Origin: Polyangia bacterium
Lineage (GTDB): Bacteria > Myxococcota_A > Polyangia > Nannocystales > Nannocystaceae
Length of the DNA stretch: 64,000 nucleotides
Direction: 5' to 3'
Assembly (NCBI GenBank): GCA_030429545.1
Contig: JAUIFF010000010.1
Span: 62,001-126,000, forward strand
Positions 56,101-63,719 of this stretch are shown here, piece by piece (position 1 is the stretch's first letter; each line of letters opens with the position of its first letter). A program made the position numbers and the translations under genes. The notes beneath the pieces are model-generated. The model was not told the origin of the DNA. It worked only from the letters and a program-made list of their open reading frames with translations, and ran no database searches.

Positions 56101-56596
56101 CGAGACTGCGGGCCAGGCCGAAGTCTAAAATGACAACCCGACCTGTGGGTGTCACCAAAACGTTGCTCGGCTTGAGGTCGAGGTGCAACACGCCAGCCTG
56201 GTGCAGGTGGTGGAGCCCGGCGGCAAGCTGCCCCATGACATGGTGTAACTGGCTTGGATCGCGGGCGAGCGCGGTGACGACATCGACCCCCTCGACGAAC
56301 TCCATGGCGAAATACCAGTGGTCGCCAACACTGGCGAGCTCATCGTGGCGAACCAAGTTTTTATGGGTGATGCCGGCCAATGTCCGGAACTCATGCTTGA
56401 GTCGATAGAGCCGCCACGGGTCGACATGGGCCAATGTCTTGATCGCCACGCGCTCGTCAAAGTCGCAATCACGGGCCTCGTAAACCACCCCCATCGCCCC
56501 AGAGCCGACGTAGCGAACAAGCTCGTATGGACCGAGTCGCCGACCGCTGGGCAACCGGGTGGTATCCCCAGGCTCGCAGTCGACATCCTCGGTCAT
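53186..56596 (-). CDS. Ser/Thr kinase - STAND AAA ATPase - TPR-like fusion
   Basis: This 1136-aa protein starts at the ATG at 56596. The kinase (about residues 20-280) has VRYVGSGAMGVVYEARD, VAIKTL, GVLHLDLKPSNVLVTPTG and VVILDFGLARS. The catalytic loop reads HLD instead of HRD, so it is a non-RD type. The STAND/AAA_16 module (about 290-640) has P-loop MWIHGPGGIGKSRLLAEFA and Walker B RVVLCLDNLDLAGEDSVALL. The rest is TPR-like helices (for example GRNSDAARAYLQAVKLGRRE). Kinase-STAND-TPR proteins (PknK/MalT-like) are typical of myxobacteria. It may sense a ligand through the repeats and signal by phosphorylation. Confidence 0.92.
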   Translation of the reverse strand: MTEDVDCEPGDTTRLPSGRRLGPYELVRYVGSGAMGVVYEARDCDFDERVAIKTLAHVDPWRLYRLKHEFRTLAGITHKNLVRHDELASVGDHWYFAMEFVEGVDVVTALARDPSQLHHVMGQLAAGLHHLHQAGVLHLDLKPSNVLVTPTGRVVILDFGLARSLDSSTTKSSETSGTPGYIAPERQRGEHVGPAADWYAFGVILFQAAVGRLALGQQRPSAFGAELPPALDDLCWGLLASAPGQRPTSESVFELFGIVASANSSDDGKFIGREQELATLRHRLGQCQPGEPGVMWIHGPGGIGKSRLLAEFARELEGRGEDLLLRGRCFECEGVPYGGFDAAIDQLAGGLPDITTDDRRLLAVAQLFPVLTKRIHSSLQVQIPPGRREAFAGVVQLLLQVAGQRRVVLCLDNLDLAGEDSVALLLDLLLPRVGDGRILVVATIRERTWLEDLRRRAGLRGQYLVESEIGVGPLDPDTCGQFFGGRTRAQRDVLVQAAQGNPLIANVLSQSTDDAVDFATLIGRRLNSLSSRAQTLLSVLAVAGQPIGLRTLVRACGVAVLRGELARLRAMSLVRMGGSWPSATLEIHHREVAASVCQGMEPAVRARLHRTLATALEREPKLQHELLMRHWCAAGDLQKARTHGLLAADEARQAKAFGRLATLLGEVANWTDDRVQRAQMFERRGQACSLAGRNSDAARAYLQAVKLGRREPATVLAARALMAAGQVDEGLDLLQPKLAREGLKLPKSSVAAGFALLWDYARLRRRGLQISQAPNLALQRRFDLCWSVGMGLVQVRPVEGMLFLVRGLALALDSGDRTRSGRGLAAYGAFHRLLGAVRISELARGQALEIAKTNNDPTLMGFVDIVSAADALLIGAWQRVVEHATRGVNELRRAGIGMTWERVVGTCFELAARDQLGDYIGVEQRAGQALRDAEASGDLFARIVFSQFLAQAVLIAGDPTRAQSLAGNGLEQWTSRQYTLQHFYQLRVDARCDLYRGDPQAAHDRVRSHWSDIRRAGLLRNSISRIDAYLLYARTALACRDLRAARHALQRISPKLRRDAPLHRAWLQVRVDELSGQRVDERYCQVAAGFRGEGMLAYAEALEYRGAHKSTRTAVARQLRARGVGEPDRWIWSFVP

Positions 56597-56692
56597 TGCC
56601 GTTACCCGGGAAGGCGCATGTGGAGTGTGCGTCACCGACACACCCCGCAATATCACCTGATGAGGAAATTTACGACTCTTAGCTACGCCAAA

Positions 56693-57715
56693 CTACCCAA
56701 TACAATAGCTCGGAAAGATCGCCAGGTAGCCCTTGGCTCGCAGGCCCTGCGCGACCACAAATTTCACATAGAATTGCCGGTCGAGCTGAACCTTCCAACG
56801 GGTAGAGGGCATCTCTACACGATGGTGGCCCCACCATTGCAACAAAGCATTTGCCTTATCCCTCCGCGCCAATCTGGCAGCGCACATACCCAACACGGTC
56901 TGCTGCCAGCTGCAAAGCCCCGCCTGGTGGTTGACATAGGCTTCGATTCCCAAATAGGGGCGCAACTGTTGGCCGATCGCCAACTGAACGCCAACCTGGC
57001 GAAAGCGATTGGCGAGCAGGTCGAGGACCTGGCGAACGTGCTGCTCGTCGCCGGGCCAGTGGATCTTTTGCAGCCACCGACAAAGCTCAGATGCGGGCAG
57101 TGATACATGTATACGCATGTCTGTATCGCCGCGATGGGGAGCAACCGCCATGTGAAGCGCACGCCCACCCGGTGGCAGCGCTGCGACCAGCTGTGAAACC
57201 GTTGCCAGGGCCGGAGCAAAGTCGACTCCGGGGGCGAGCAGCGTGGCTGATGTACTTGCAAGTGCAATTATTTGGGAAGTTGTGGGTGGTAGCTCCCGCT
57301 TTCGCCGGCTGCGAAATGTATTCGAACAAGCCGGGTCTAAACAGGCGAACGCAAATGGCAGGATGGCACGGCCGTGCATATCAAACTCGAGCCAAACCGC
57401 GGGGCAATCGCGAAATAACGTACTCGCGGGATTTGCCCAGTTGCGAATCAGGGCTGCGGGCCCTGCCCCGGCAAATTCGGGATCGTTGTCGACCGCGGCA
57501 GCGAGGACCTCCCGGCCACCGTCCCATGTCTCTGTACAGCCAGCAAAGTCAACCCTGGGGTCGTCGTCGAGCCGACACTCGAACCCCAGCCAATTAAACG
57601 CCGGCGGCAACCTGGTTGAAAGTTCATACGTAGCGGCCTGCGCCGCCGCCCCGACCAAAACGTCGGGGACGAACGGCGCAACAGCACGCAGTACATGCTG
57701 AGGTGGCAGCGGCAT
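56693..57715 (-). CDS. unrecognised 340-aa protein in protease-kinase cluster
   Basis: The protein (MPLPPQHVLRAVAPFVPDVL) is unlike any family I know. It has two likely domains: an N-terminal ~130 aa with SRLDDDPRVDFAGCTETWDG-like acidic-aromatic segments, and a C-terminal ~180 aa with GRALHMAVAPHRGDTDMRIH, YLGIEAYVNHQAGLCSWQQT and WWGHHRVEMPSTRWKV. No signal or membrane helix is seen. Its ATG is four bases after the stop of the upstream gene, so it is cotranscribed with the protease. Its size and position suggest an adaptor or sensor in the same pathway. Confidence 0.72.
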   Translation of the reverse strand: MPLPPQHVLRAVAPFVPDVLVGAAAQAATYELSTRLPPAFNWLGFECRLDDDPRVDFAGCTETWDGGREVLAAAVDNDPEFAGAGPAALIRNWANPASTLFRDCPAVWLEFDMHGRAILPFAFACLDPACSNTFRSRRKRELPPTTSQIIALASTSATLLAPGVDFAPALATVSQLVAALPPGGRALHMAVAPHRGDTDMRIHVSLPASELCRWLQKIHWPGDEQHVRQVLDLLANRFRQVGVQLAIGQQLRPYLGIEAYVNHQAGLCSWQQTVLGMCAARLARRDKANALLQWWGHHRVEMPSTRWKVQLDRQFYVKFVVAQGLRAKGYLAIFPSYCIG

Positions 57716-57719
57716 TGTG

Positions 57720-58313
57720 TCACCGCACCCACAGCTGTCCGAGTTCGATCTGCGCGACCTTGGTCGGTTGGGCAGCCTCTCCCCCGAGCTTGGAGACTGT
57801 AACCTTACCGTGGTACGCACCCGGCCGCACAAGCGTGGCTCGGCAGTCAAAACTCAACTCGGTCACCGGTGCCGGGGGGACCCGAATGGGCAGGATGGGT
57901 GTCGCCTTCACCTGCTCCCCTTGACTGTCGGTAAACACCGGCTCCACGACAAACGGTGACCCATCAAAAGCATCTGGAGGATCGACTGCCATGTTGATGG
58001 TCAGCAGCACGTCGCCGCGACGGACCTCCCCGGGCGTGATGGCTTGGACCGAGAGTGTCGGCCCTGGCCACAGAAGGCTGGGCGCCGGGTTGAGTGCACG
58101 CAAAAAGTCGCGAACCGTCGCTGGCAACAGGGCCGAAACCTGCGGCGGTAGCTGGCCAAGTGTCTCCAAATCCCCCTGGGAAATCCCATACTCGTGGCAC
58201 ACCGCGTCGGGGTCTTTTGCAAACGCTTCGCGTACGCGCCGCTTGGGGCGTGTCTCGGCAACCTCTGGGATAAACCCGTCGCGCACATAATCGGTGATGA
58301 AATACAACAACAT
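57720..58313 (-). CDS. unrecognised 197-aa protein, helical leader plus Ig/TIG-like domain
   Basis: The N-terminal ~75 residues are helical and contain REAFAKDPDAVCHEYGISQG, reminiscent of the Nif11/LigA-type leader pattern (acidic DP then GIS). The C-terminal part (about 85-195) is beta-rich, with LLWPGPTLSVQAITPGEVRR, GDVLLTINMAVDPPDAFDGS and GAYHGKVTVSKLGG, resembling an IPT/TIG or Ig-like fold. It starts 12 bp after the protease stop with AGGAG upstream, so the two are in one operon. The function is unknown. Confidence 0.72.
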   Translation of the reverse strand: MLLYFITDYVRDGFIPEVAETRPKRRVREAFAKDPDAVCHEYGISQGDLETLGQLPPQVSALLPATVRDFLRALNPAPSLLWPGPTLSVQAITPGEVRRGDVLLTINMAVDPPDAFDGSPFVVEPVFTDSQGEQVKATPILPIRVPPAPVTELSFDCRATLVRPGAYHGKVTVSKLGGEAAQPTKVAQIELGQLWVR

Positions 58314-58325
58314 GATGATCTTCTC

Positions 58326-59132
58326 CTACTTTGCCCGCAACAGTCCGCTATCCCCGCGTGGGCAAGCACGGGGCGAACATTGGTTCAACACTGCAATCAA
58401 GCTAGTAAAATCTATACACAACTGATGGCGTCGAAGTGGACGTGTCAACATTCGACAGCCTGTGGTTGTGGTGACAAAATCCTCATGGCCACGCACGAGC
58501 ATACCGACGACCGTCCGCGTATTTTTGGCCAGCACCGGGGCCCCGGATTGCCCACCAAAGGCATCGAGGTTGCAGACGATACGCCCCGGCTCTCGCTCGA
58601 CCAGGGTGCCATGGGCCGTGCGCAATGCCAACCCCCGCGGGTGACCGAGCAGGGTCAGCGCCATATTGGGCCAGGCCGCAGCCAACTCCAGGGGTTGTCC
58701 CCCGACAACCGGGCGGTCGAGTTGGAGGCAAACAACATCATGTGCAGGCGAAAATGCTAGGACTTGGACAACCCGGTATAGGGGAGGAAGACGAGGGTGA
58801 CCACGACCATCTAGCTCGTAGTGCGCCACTCCAAATCCAATCGCAAGCTCTTCGAGGGGAAAACGTAGTGCGTGATATGCTGTCACAATGACCTGTGGAT
58901 GCACGAGAAACCCGGTCCAGACATCGGCCACAGCCCACTCATTGGCATATGGACTAAATGCACACAACCGATGCAGGTCGCCAAACCTTTGCACTTTCAA
59001 CGTGCCTGTTGCCGGCATACGGGCAATCCACGCGACACCTCCGGCTGCCTGCCTGTCAACAATTTGGGCAACAGTTTGGGCAACAGTTTGGGTGGCATCG
59101 GCTGCCCCAAGCTTTTGTTTATACATACACAT
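58326..59132 (-). CDS. trypsin-like serine protease
   Basis: This 268-aa chymotrypsin-fold peptidase has the triad visible: His87 in VIVTAYHALRF, Asp132 in SPAHDVVCLQLDRP and Ser196 in AFGGQSGAPVL. It has no signal peptide; the start region (MCMYKQKLGAADATQTVAQT) contains a short tandem repeat encoding VAQTVAQ. It is therefore probably cytoplasmic, as are the trypsin-like effectors of bacterial conflict and signalling systems. It heads a run of six co-directional genes. Confidence 0.88.
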   Translation of the reverse strand: MCMYKQKLGAADATQTVAQTVAQIVDRQAAGGVAWIARMPATGTLKVQRFGDLHRLCAFSPYANEWAVADVWTGFLVHPQVIVTAYHALRFPLEELAIGFGVAHYELDGRGHPRLPPLYRVVQVLAFSPAHDVVCLQLDRPVVGGQPLELAAAWPNMALTLLGHPRGLALRTAHGTLVEREPGRIVCNLDAFGGQSGAPVLAKNTRTVVGMLVRGHEDFVTTTTGCRMLTRPLRRHQLCIDFTSLIAVLNQCSPRACPRGDSGLLRAK

Positions 59133-59282
59133 ATCGACTCCAAATCACGGCATCGCCGAATTCCTACACAATGACGTATTCGGCCGATACCCGGCCGAGT
59201 ACGTTCACTTCAACCCGCTTGAGCGCCCTACATACGCGGCGACACAAGCTCGTTGCTCATACACAATATTTGCAATACGGGG

Positions 59283-59368
59283 ACTCTCGCCCCACCCCGT
59301 ACCTAGGCCATACCTAGGCCATACCTAGCCCTTACCAAGCTAAGTAGGGCTTTGCGCGGGGCGAGAGT
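59283..59368 (-). terminator. long hairpin with internal tandem repeat downstream of glnII
   Basis: ACTCTCGCCCC (59283-59293) pairs perfectly with GGGGCGAGAGT (59358-59368). An inner stem AGCCCT/AGGGCT (59327-59332 with 59346-59351) lies within, and CCTAGGCCATA repeats occupy one side. It begins about 12 nt past the glnII stop, so termination or 3' end protection is likely. Confidence 0.55.
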
Positions 59369-59379
59369 TGTCGCCGACC

Positions 59380-60393
59380 TTACGAACCAGCTTCGGCGGC
59401 GGCGCAAACGGTTTCGACCATCACGCGAGCAACCAAGTAGGGGTCGCAGTTGGCGTTGGGACGACGGTCTTCGATGTAGCCCTTTTTGTCGCGGGCAACC
59501 TGCCAGGGAATTCGCACCGAGGCACCGCGGTCGGACACCCCGTATGAGAATTTATCCCAACGTTGGGTCTCATGGTCGCCAGTCAGCCGATGCTCAACCC
59601 CATGGCCGTAGTTTTTGATGTGTTCTGCGGCACGCTCTCCCAGGGCCTCACAGGCCGCCACACAGGCGTCGTAAGACTCGCGCATCGACTTGGTCGAGAA
59701 GTTGGTGTGACAGCCCGCCCCGTTCCAGTCACCACGGGCCGGTTTGGGGTCGAAGGTCGCGTCGCAATCGAACTTCTCGGCGAGCCGACAAAGTAGCCAG
59801 CGGGCGACGATCAGGTGGTCAGAAACCTCGAGCGGACCCAAGGGACCCACCTGAAACTCCCACTGCCCCGGCATCACCTCGGCATTGATGCCGCACAGGC
59901 CCAGCCCCGCCTCCAGGCAGGCGTCGAGATGGGCCTCGACAACCTCACGGCCGTAGATCTGGCTACCACCAACGCCGCAGTAGTACGGGCCCTGGGGCGC
60001 CGGATAACCGTTGGTCGGAAATCCGAGTGGACGTCCGTCGGGCTTGAGGAAGGTGTACTCCTGCTCGAGGCCAAACAGGCACTCATGCCCGGCGTACTTT
60101 TCGGCAACTGGGCGCAGTTTGGCCCGGGCGTTGCTCGCGTGCGGCGTCATGTCGGTGTTGAACACCTCGCACAGGACGATTTTGTGGTTGCCACCGCGAA
60201 TCGGGTCGTTGGTGACAAAAACCGGCTTGAGCACGCAGTCGGAGGAGTGGCCATCTGCCTGATTGGTCGAAGAACCGTCAAAACCCCACTCCGGTGGCGG
60301 CTGGCCCTCGGCAATGATTCTGGTTTTCGAACGCATCAGCGCCGTGGGTTCGGTACCGTCGAGCCAGATGTACTCTGCTTTGTAAACGTTCAT
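59380..60393 (-). CDS. glnII: glutamine synthetase type II (eukaryotic type)
   Basis: GSII makes glutamine from glutamate, ammonia and ATP. The 337-aa protein has the short GSII length and motifs: EYIWLDGTEPTALMRSKTRI, PPPEWGFDGSSTNQADGHSS, SDCVLKPVFVTNDPIRGG, the catalytic ECLFGLEQEYTFLKPDGRPL, GAGCHTNFSTKSMRE and EDRRPNANCDPYLVARVMVE. It lacks the adenylylation Tyr loop of GSI. The ATG at 60393 (MNVYKAEYIWLDG) is chosen. GSII is scattered in bacteria (rhizobia, Frankia, streptomycetes, some myxobacteria). Confidence 0.96.
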   Translation of the reverse strand: MNVYKAEYIWLDGTEPTALMRSKTRIIAEGQPPPEWGFDGSSTNQADGHSSDCVLKPVFVTNDPIRGGNHKIVLCEVFNTDMTPHASNARAKLRPVAEKYAGHECLFGLEQEYTFLKPDGRPLGFPTNGYPAPQGPYYCGVGGSQIYGREVVEAHLDACLEAGLGLCGINAEVMPGQWEFQVGPLGPLEVSDHLIVARWLLCRLAEKFDCDATFDPKPARGDWNGAGCHTNFSTKSMRESYDACVAACEALGERAAEHIKNYGHGVEHRLTGDHETQRWDKFSYGVSDRGASVRIPWQVARDKKGYIEDRRPNANCDPYLVARVMVETVCAAAEAGS

Positions 60394-61649
60394 GGTGCTG
60401 TTCCTGATCCTTTTGGCCACGGGTCGGCCAAATTATTTGTATTCACACACTCTTTTGGGTTGCGATGAAGTGGCGGGCAAACACGGGTGGGCCGCGGTCA
60501 GGACGGGCTGGATTGGCAGCCGGCGGCGAGCATCGTCGCGCGACCAGCCCGCCTCCGGATGGGGAGTGCTCGGCCGCTCGTGTGTGCGCGGTGCTGCGTG
60601 CTCGTCGGTGCTCATGCTGTTCTCCAAGGCGGGTTGGAGTGCGCGGTGCCCACGGGTGGATTCTCACCAGACTTCGGCCGGAACTACTAGTGCTCGCGTT
60701 TGCTCGAATCATCACGTGGGCCCCGATGATGGTTGGGTCACACTGGATATGCGAGAGCGCCAGATGTCGGCTATCTGTCTCCTCTGCGCCCGCAGCTGCA
60801 ACTTGGCACGGTCCTGTGGCAAAACAGATCGGCCGTGCGCGGACCCGGTGTGAACTCTTGTCACATGCTCGCCCGTGGCGCATTAGATCTTGCCGCGGTC
60901 GAAGCTGCGGGGGCGCCACTGTTTGAGTCATCGCATGGACCCGTCGAGTGCTCCCGCGCGCAACCGAAAGTCGCAGAGCCGAGGCACAAGCCCGGCTAGA
61001 TCCATGTGTACTTTAACTGTGGGGCCCGCGACTTGGCCCGTGTCCCGAAACTCAGGTAAAACGAATCCTTGGAGTCCTACCACCTTTAAACCTCGCTACT
61101 CAAAGTCCCTACAAGTATTACGCGACACAAACATCAATTTGTCGCCACGTACTGGGTTCGCTTATTCACTATATGTGTAGTGTTCCCGCAAACAAAACCA
61201 GTTCATCAAATATCAATATTTTCTGTACTGGGTAGCGAACTGTCGCAAGTAAACCGCTCGCACACCAGGTGAGAAACCGTCCACACAGCTTGAACGGTCG
61301 GGCCGCGAGAAGTCGAATGGGTTACTACGTGTTACCGCGGACCATTTGGTTAACTTCTCGGCGACATGTAGGTTTGGCGTTCCGAGCGCCCCCCAAGCTT
61401 TTTCGGCGACATTTGTGGTCGCCTCAGGGTCCGGTCACCACTCGCCGCGCGATCGCTTCGTTGGTCACACATGTGGCCGTCACCCTCGGGGTACCGGTAT
61501 ATAGTGTATACGTGTCAACCATCCGCGAGTGGCGGAGCCCTGCTACTACTATGAGCAAGCATCAGTCAGGACAATCGTTTTCATGAAAGAACTCATTTTC
61601 AAATACCTCTAGACGTTCACTAAAACTGGTTCTATGATAGTGTCGAGTT
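60394..61649. other. 1.25-kb region without a recognisable gene
   Basis: The left part (to ~61,000) is GC-rich with competing Arg/Cys-rich frames on both strands that look like shadows. The right part (~61,000-61,640) is clearly more AT-rich than the rest of the window, with words such as ATATGTGTAG and AATATCAATATT. It holds the promoters of glnII and the ECF sigma gene. It may be a recombination scar, a structured RNA region or a decayed gene. I could not identify a known RNA. Confidence 0.35.
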
Positions 61650-62282
61650 GTGAGTATACGGAGTGAGAATGAAACGGACAGCGCCCTACTTGCAGCGTGG
61701 CGGGCGGGAGATCGAGCCGCCGGAGATACTTTGTTTGCACGCCACTTTCAGACGGTACTGCGGTTTTTTCGTAACAAGGTGAATGCCGATGCTGTCGAAG
61801 ACCTCGTCCAGCGAACGTTTCTTGTCCTAGTCGAACGCCCCGGCGCTTTTCGTGGTCAATCAAATGTACGTACATTCCTGCTCGGAATCGCTAACAACCT
61901 GACGCGCGAGCACTACCGTATAAAACACCGCGCAGCGTTGGACGATGACTTTGATCTTGTCTCGGTAGCCGACCTCGGAGTTGGCCCGACAACCGCTCTC
62001 GGGTGGAAGCACGAGTGTCGAGTGCTCCTCGAGGCCCTGAGACAGTTACCGCTCAACGTTCAAACGATGCTTGAACTGTACTACTGGGAGTCACTCAACG
62101 GCCGGGAGATAGCGGCCGTTCTCGGAGTGCCGGAGAACACGGCACGCACTCGCCTGCGTCGCGCCCGTGCGCGTCTCGCCCGTGAAGTTGCGCGGGTCAA
62201 GAATTTGTCCCAACCACTCGAGAGTACGATTGAAGATCTCGACCGGTGGGCAAGTTCACTGCGCTCCAAACTCGGTCGCTAG
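61650..62282 (+). CDS. ECF-type RNA polymerase sigma factor
   Basis: This 210-aa sigma factor has region 2 at about residues 20-90: DTLFARHFQTVLRFFRNKVN, then AVEDLVQRTFLVLVERPGAF and SNVRTFLLGIANNLTREHYR. Region 4 at about 130-190 contains LNVQTMLELYYWESLNGREI, then AAVLGVPENTARTRLRRARA. It starts with a GTG at 61650. The TGYANNTRCA palindrome at 61866 lies within region 2 codons. No anti-sigma gene is obvious; a lipoprotein gene follows 111 bp downstream. Confidence 0.92.
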   Translation: MSIRSENETDSALLAAWRAGDRAAGDTLFARHFQTVLRFFRNKVNADAVEDLVQRTFLVLVERPGAFRGQSNVRTFLLGIANNLTREHYRIKHRAALDDDFDLVSVADLGVGPTTALGWKHECRVLLEALRQLPLNVQTMLELYYWESLNGREIAAVLGVPENTARTRLRRARARLAREVARVKNLSQPLESTIEDLDRWASSLRSKLGR

Positions 62283-62393
62283 CCGTTCGTGAAACAACCG
62301 GGAGCTCGAGCGGACCACGCGACAGCTGCCGATGCTCGCCGTGAGCCCACGAACACGTCACAAACAGGCAATCGCGCGCCAAACGTGGCATAG

Positions 62394-63572
62394 ATGCCCG
62401 TGATGTCTGGCACCGCCACTCGACTGCTGTCCGCCTGCCTGCTTTTGCTCGTCACCGGCCTCCACCAACCCGGATGCGACAAACAACCGCCCGCCGACAG
62501 TCCGACACCCCCCACGGATGTACAGCCCGCGCCCGAGTCCGCTCCAGTCCCTGAAGCTGCACCCGAGCCCGAACCCGAGCCCGAACCCGAGCCCGAACCC
62601 GAGCCTGTCGATCCCCTGGCCAAACTGTCGCCGGAGCAACAGTCCGTGTTTTTGTCGGGCGAGACTGACGAGCTGTCGCCCACCGAAATCCACTACATCA
62701 AGACCAACGAGAGTCGCCACGATGTGTGGTTCCCGTATATCGAAGGTGCGGGCGGGGCCTATGTCGGCGTCGGTTCGGATCAAAACTACACGCTGATGGC
62801 CAAGGCCCGCTCCGAGCTCGCCTTTTTGCTCGACATCGATATTCGCGTGGTCTACCTCCATCGCGTGTACGAGGTCCTGATCGAGGCCTCGGACACACCG
62901 GAGCAACTCCACCAACGGTTTGAGGAAAGCCAGCAAGACGACTCGTTGGCACTGCTCGAAGAAGCGTTTAAAGACCTGCCCGCGGGCGAAAAGAAGTTGC
63001 TACTTCGCTACTACCGGGCCAGCCGGGAAACTGTGTATCGGCATCTACGCAATGTCATCCGCCGCACACGCGACGGCGAGGCGACCTCGTGGCTGTCGAA
63101 CCCCGAGATGTACGCACACATTCGCAAGCTCTATCAAAACGATCGGATCCGGGCGCTCGGGGGTGACCTGGCGGGGGCGAGCTCGATGCAGACCGTGGGC
63201 AAGGTCGCGGCCGAGCTCGACGTTCCGATCAAGGTCATTTACCTCAGCAACGCCGAGGAATACTTCCGCTACACGACCAACTACCGGGCCAACATTCGCA
63301 ACTTCAAAGGCGACGACGACACGGTGGTCCTGCGCACGATCTACAACAAGGAGTGGGTCCACGCCGACTCGCTGTGGGCCTACCAGGTGCAGCGCCTGAG
63401 CGACTTTCAAACGCGCCTTGGCGAGACCAAAAATCGCTCGCGCAACCCGATGTTTCGCTACGCCACCCAGGAAAACGTGCTCGACAAGGACACCGGGGTG
63501 AAGGGCTTGAGCCTGCTCGGGACTGGCCTGCAGCGGCCCGATGCGTTGGCTGAAAAATCTGACGAAGGCTAG
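62394..63572 (+). CDS. lipoprotein with Pro-Glu linker, LIC_10091-like domain
   Basis: This 392-aa protein begins with a signal (LLSACLLLLVTGLHQPGCDK, Cys at a degenerate lipobox), followed by a long Pro/Glu/Ala linker ending in an (EP)n run. The main domain is helical with segments TRDGEATSWLSNPEMYAHIR, VIYLSNAEEYFRYTTNYRAN and DTVVLRTIYNKEWVHADSLW. These recall the LIC_10091-type family of spirochaetes and myxobacteria, whose role is unknown; the assignment is from memory of pattern only. It is predicted to face the periplasm or cell surface. Confidence 0.75.
   Translation: MPVMSGTATRLLSACLLLLVTGLHQPGCDKQPPADSPTPPTDVQPAPESAPVPEAAPEPEPEPEPEPEPEPVDPLAKLSPEQQSVFLSGETDELSPTEIHYIKTNESRHDVWFPYIEGAGGAYVGVGSDQNYTLMAKARSELAFLLDIDIRVVYLHRVYEVLIEASDTPEQLHQRFEESQQDDSLALLEEAFKDLPAGEKKLLLRYYRASRETVYRHLRNVIRRTRDGEATSWLSNPEMYAHIRKLYQNDRIRALGGDLAGASSMQTVGKVAAELDVPIKVIYLSNAEEYFRYTTNYRANIRNFKGDDDTVVLRTIYNKEWVHADSLWAYQVQRLSDFQTRLGETKNRSRNPMFRYATQENVLDKDTGVKGLSLLGTGLQRPDALAEKSDEG
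62560..62610. repeat. Glu-Pro-encoding hexanucleotide repeat
   Basis: CCCGAG/CCCGAA units repeat about eight times, encoding alternating Pro-Glu in the linker of the 62394 lipoprotein. A similar run occurs in the lipoprotein at 48904. It is prone to slippage. Confidence 0.75.
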
Positions 63573-63719
63573 CGGCCCGCAACACAATTTTTGGTGCGAG
63601 GCGACGCCCAAGAAACGCTGGATTGCGGGGCTATCGCGACTGTGCGAAGTCAACTTCGCAGGTCAGACACACACGTGGCCGGGCGTCGTACTGCGGTGGT
63701 CCGCTGATATCTTCCGGCC

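Noticed and set aside
60443..60853. Cobalamin-riboswitch-like words on the minus strand
   Set aside because: GGTGAGAATCC and AGGAGAC occur, but in the wrong order and without the full B12 box (GCCACTG) arrangement.
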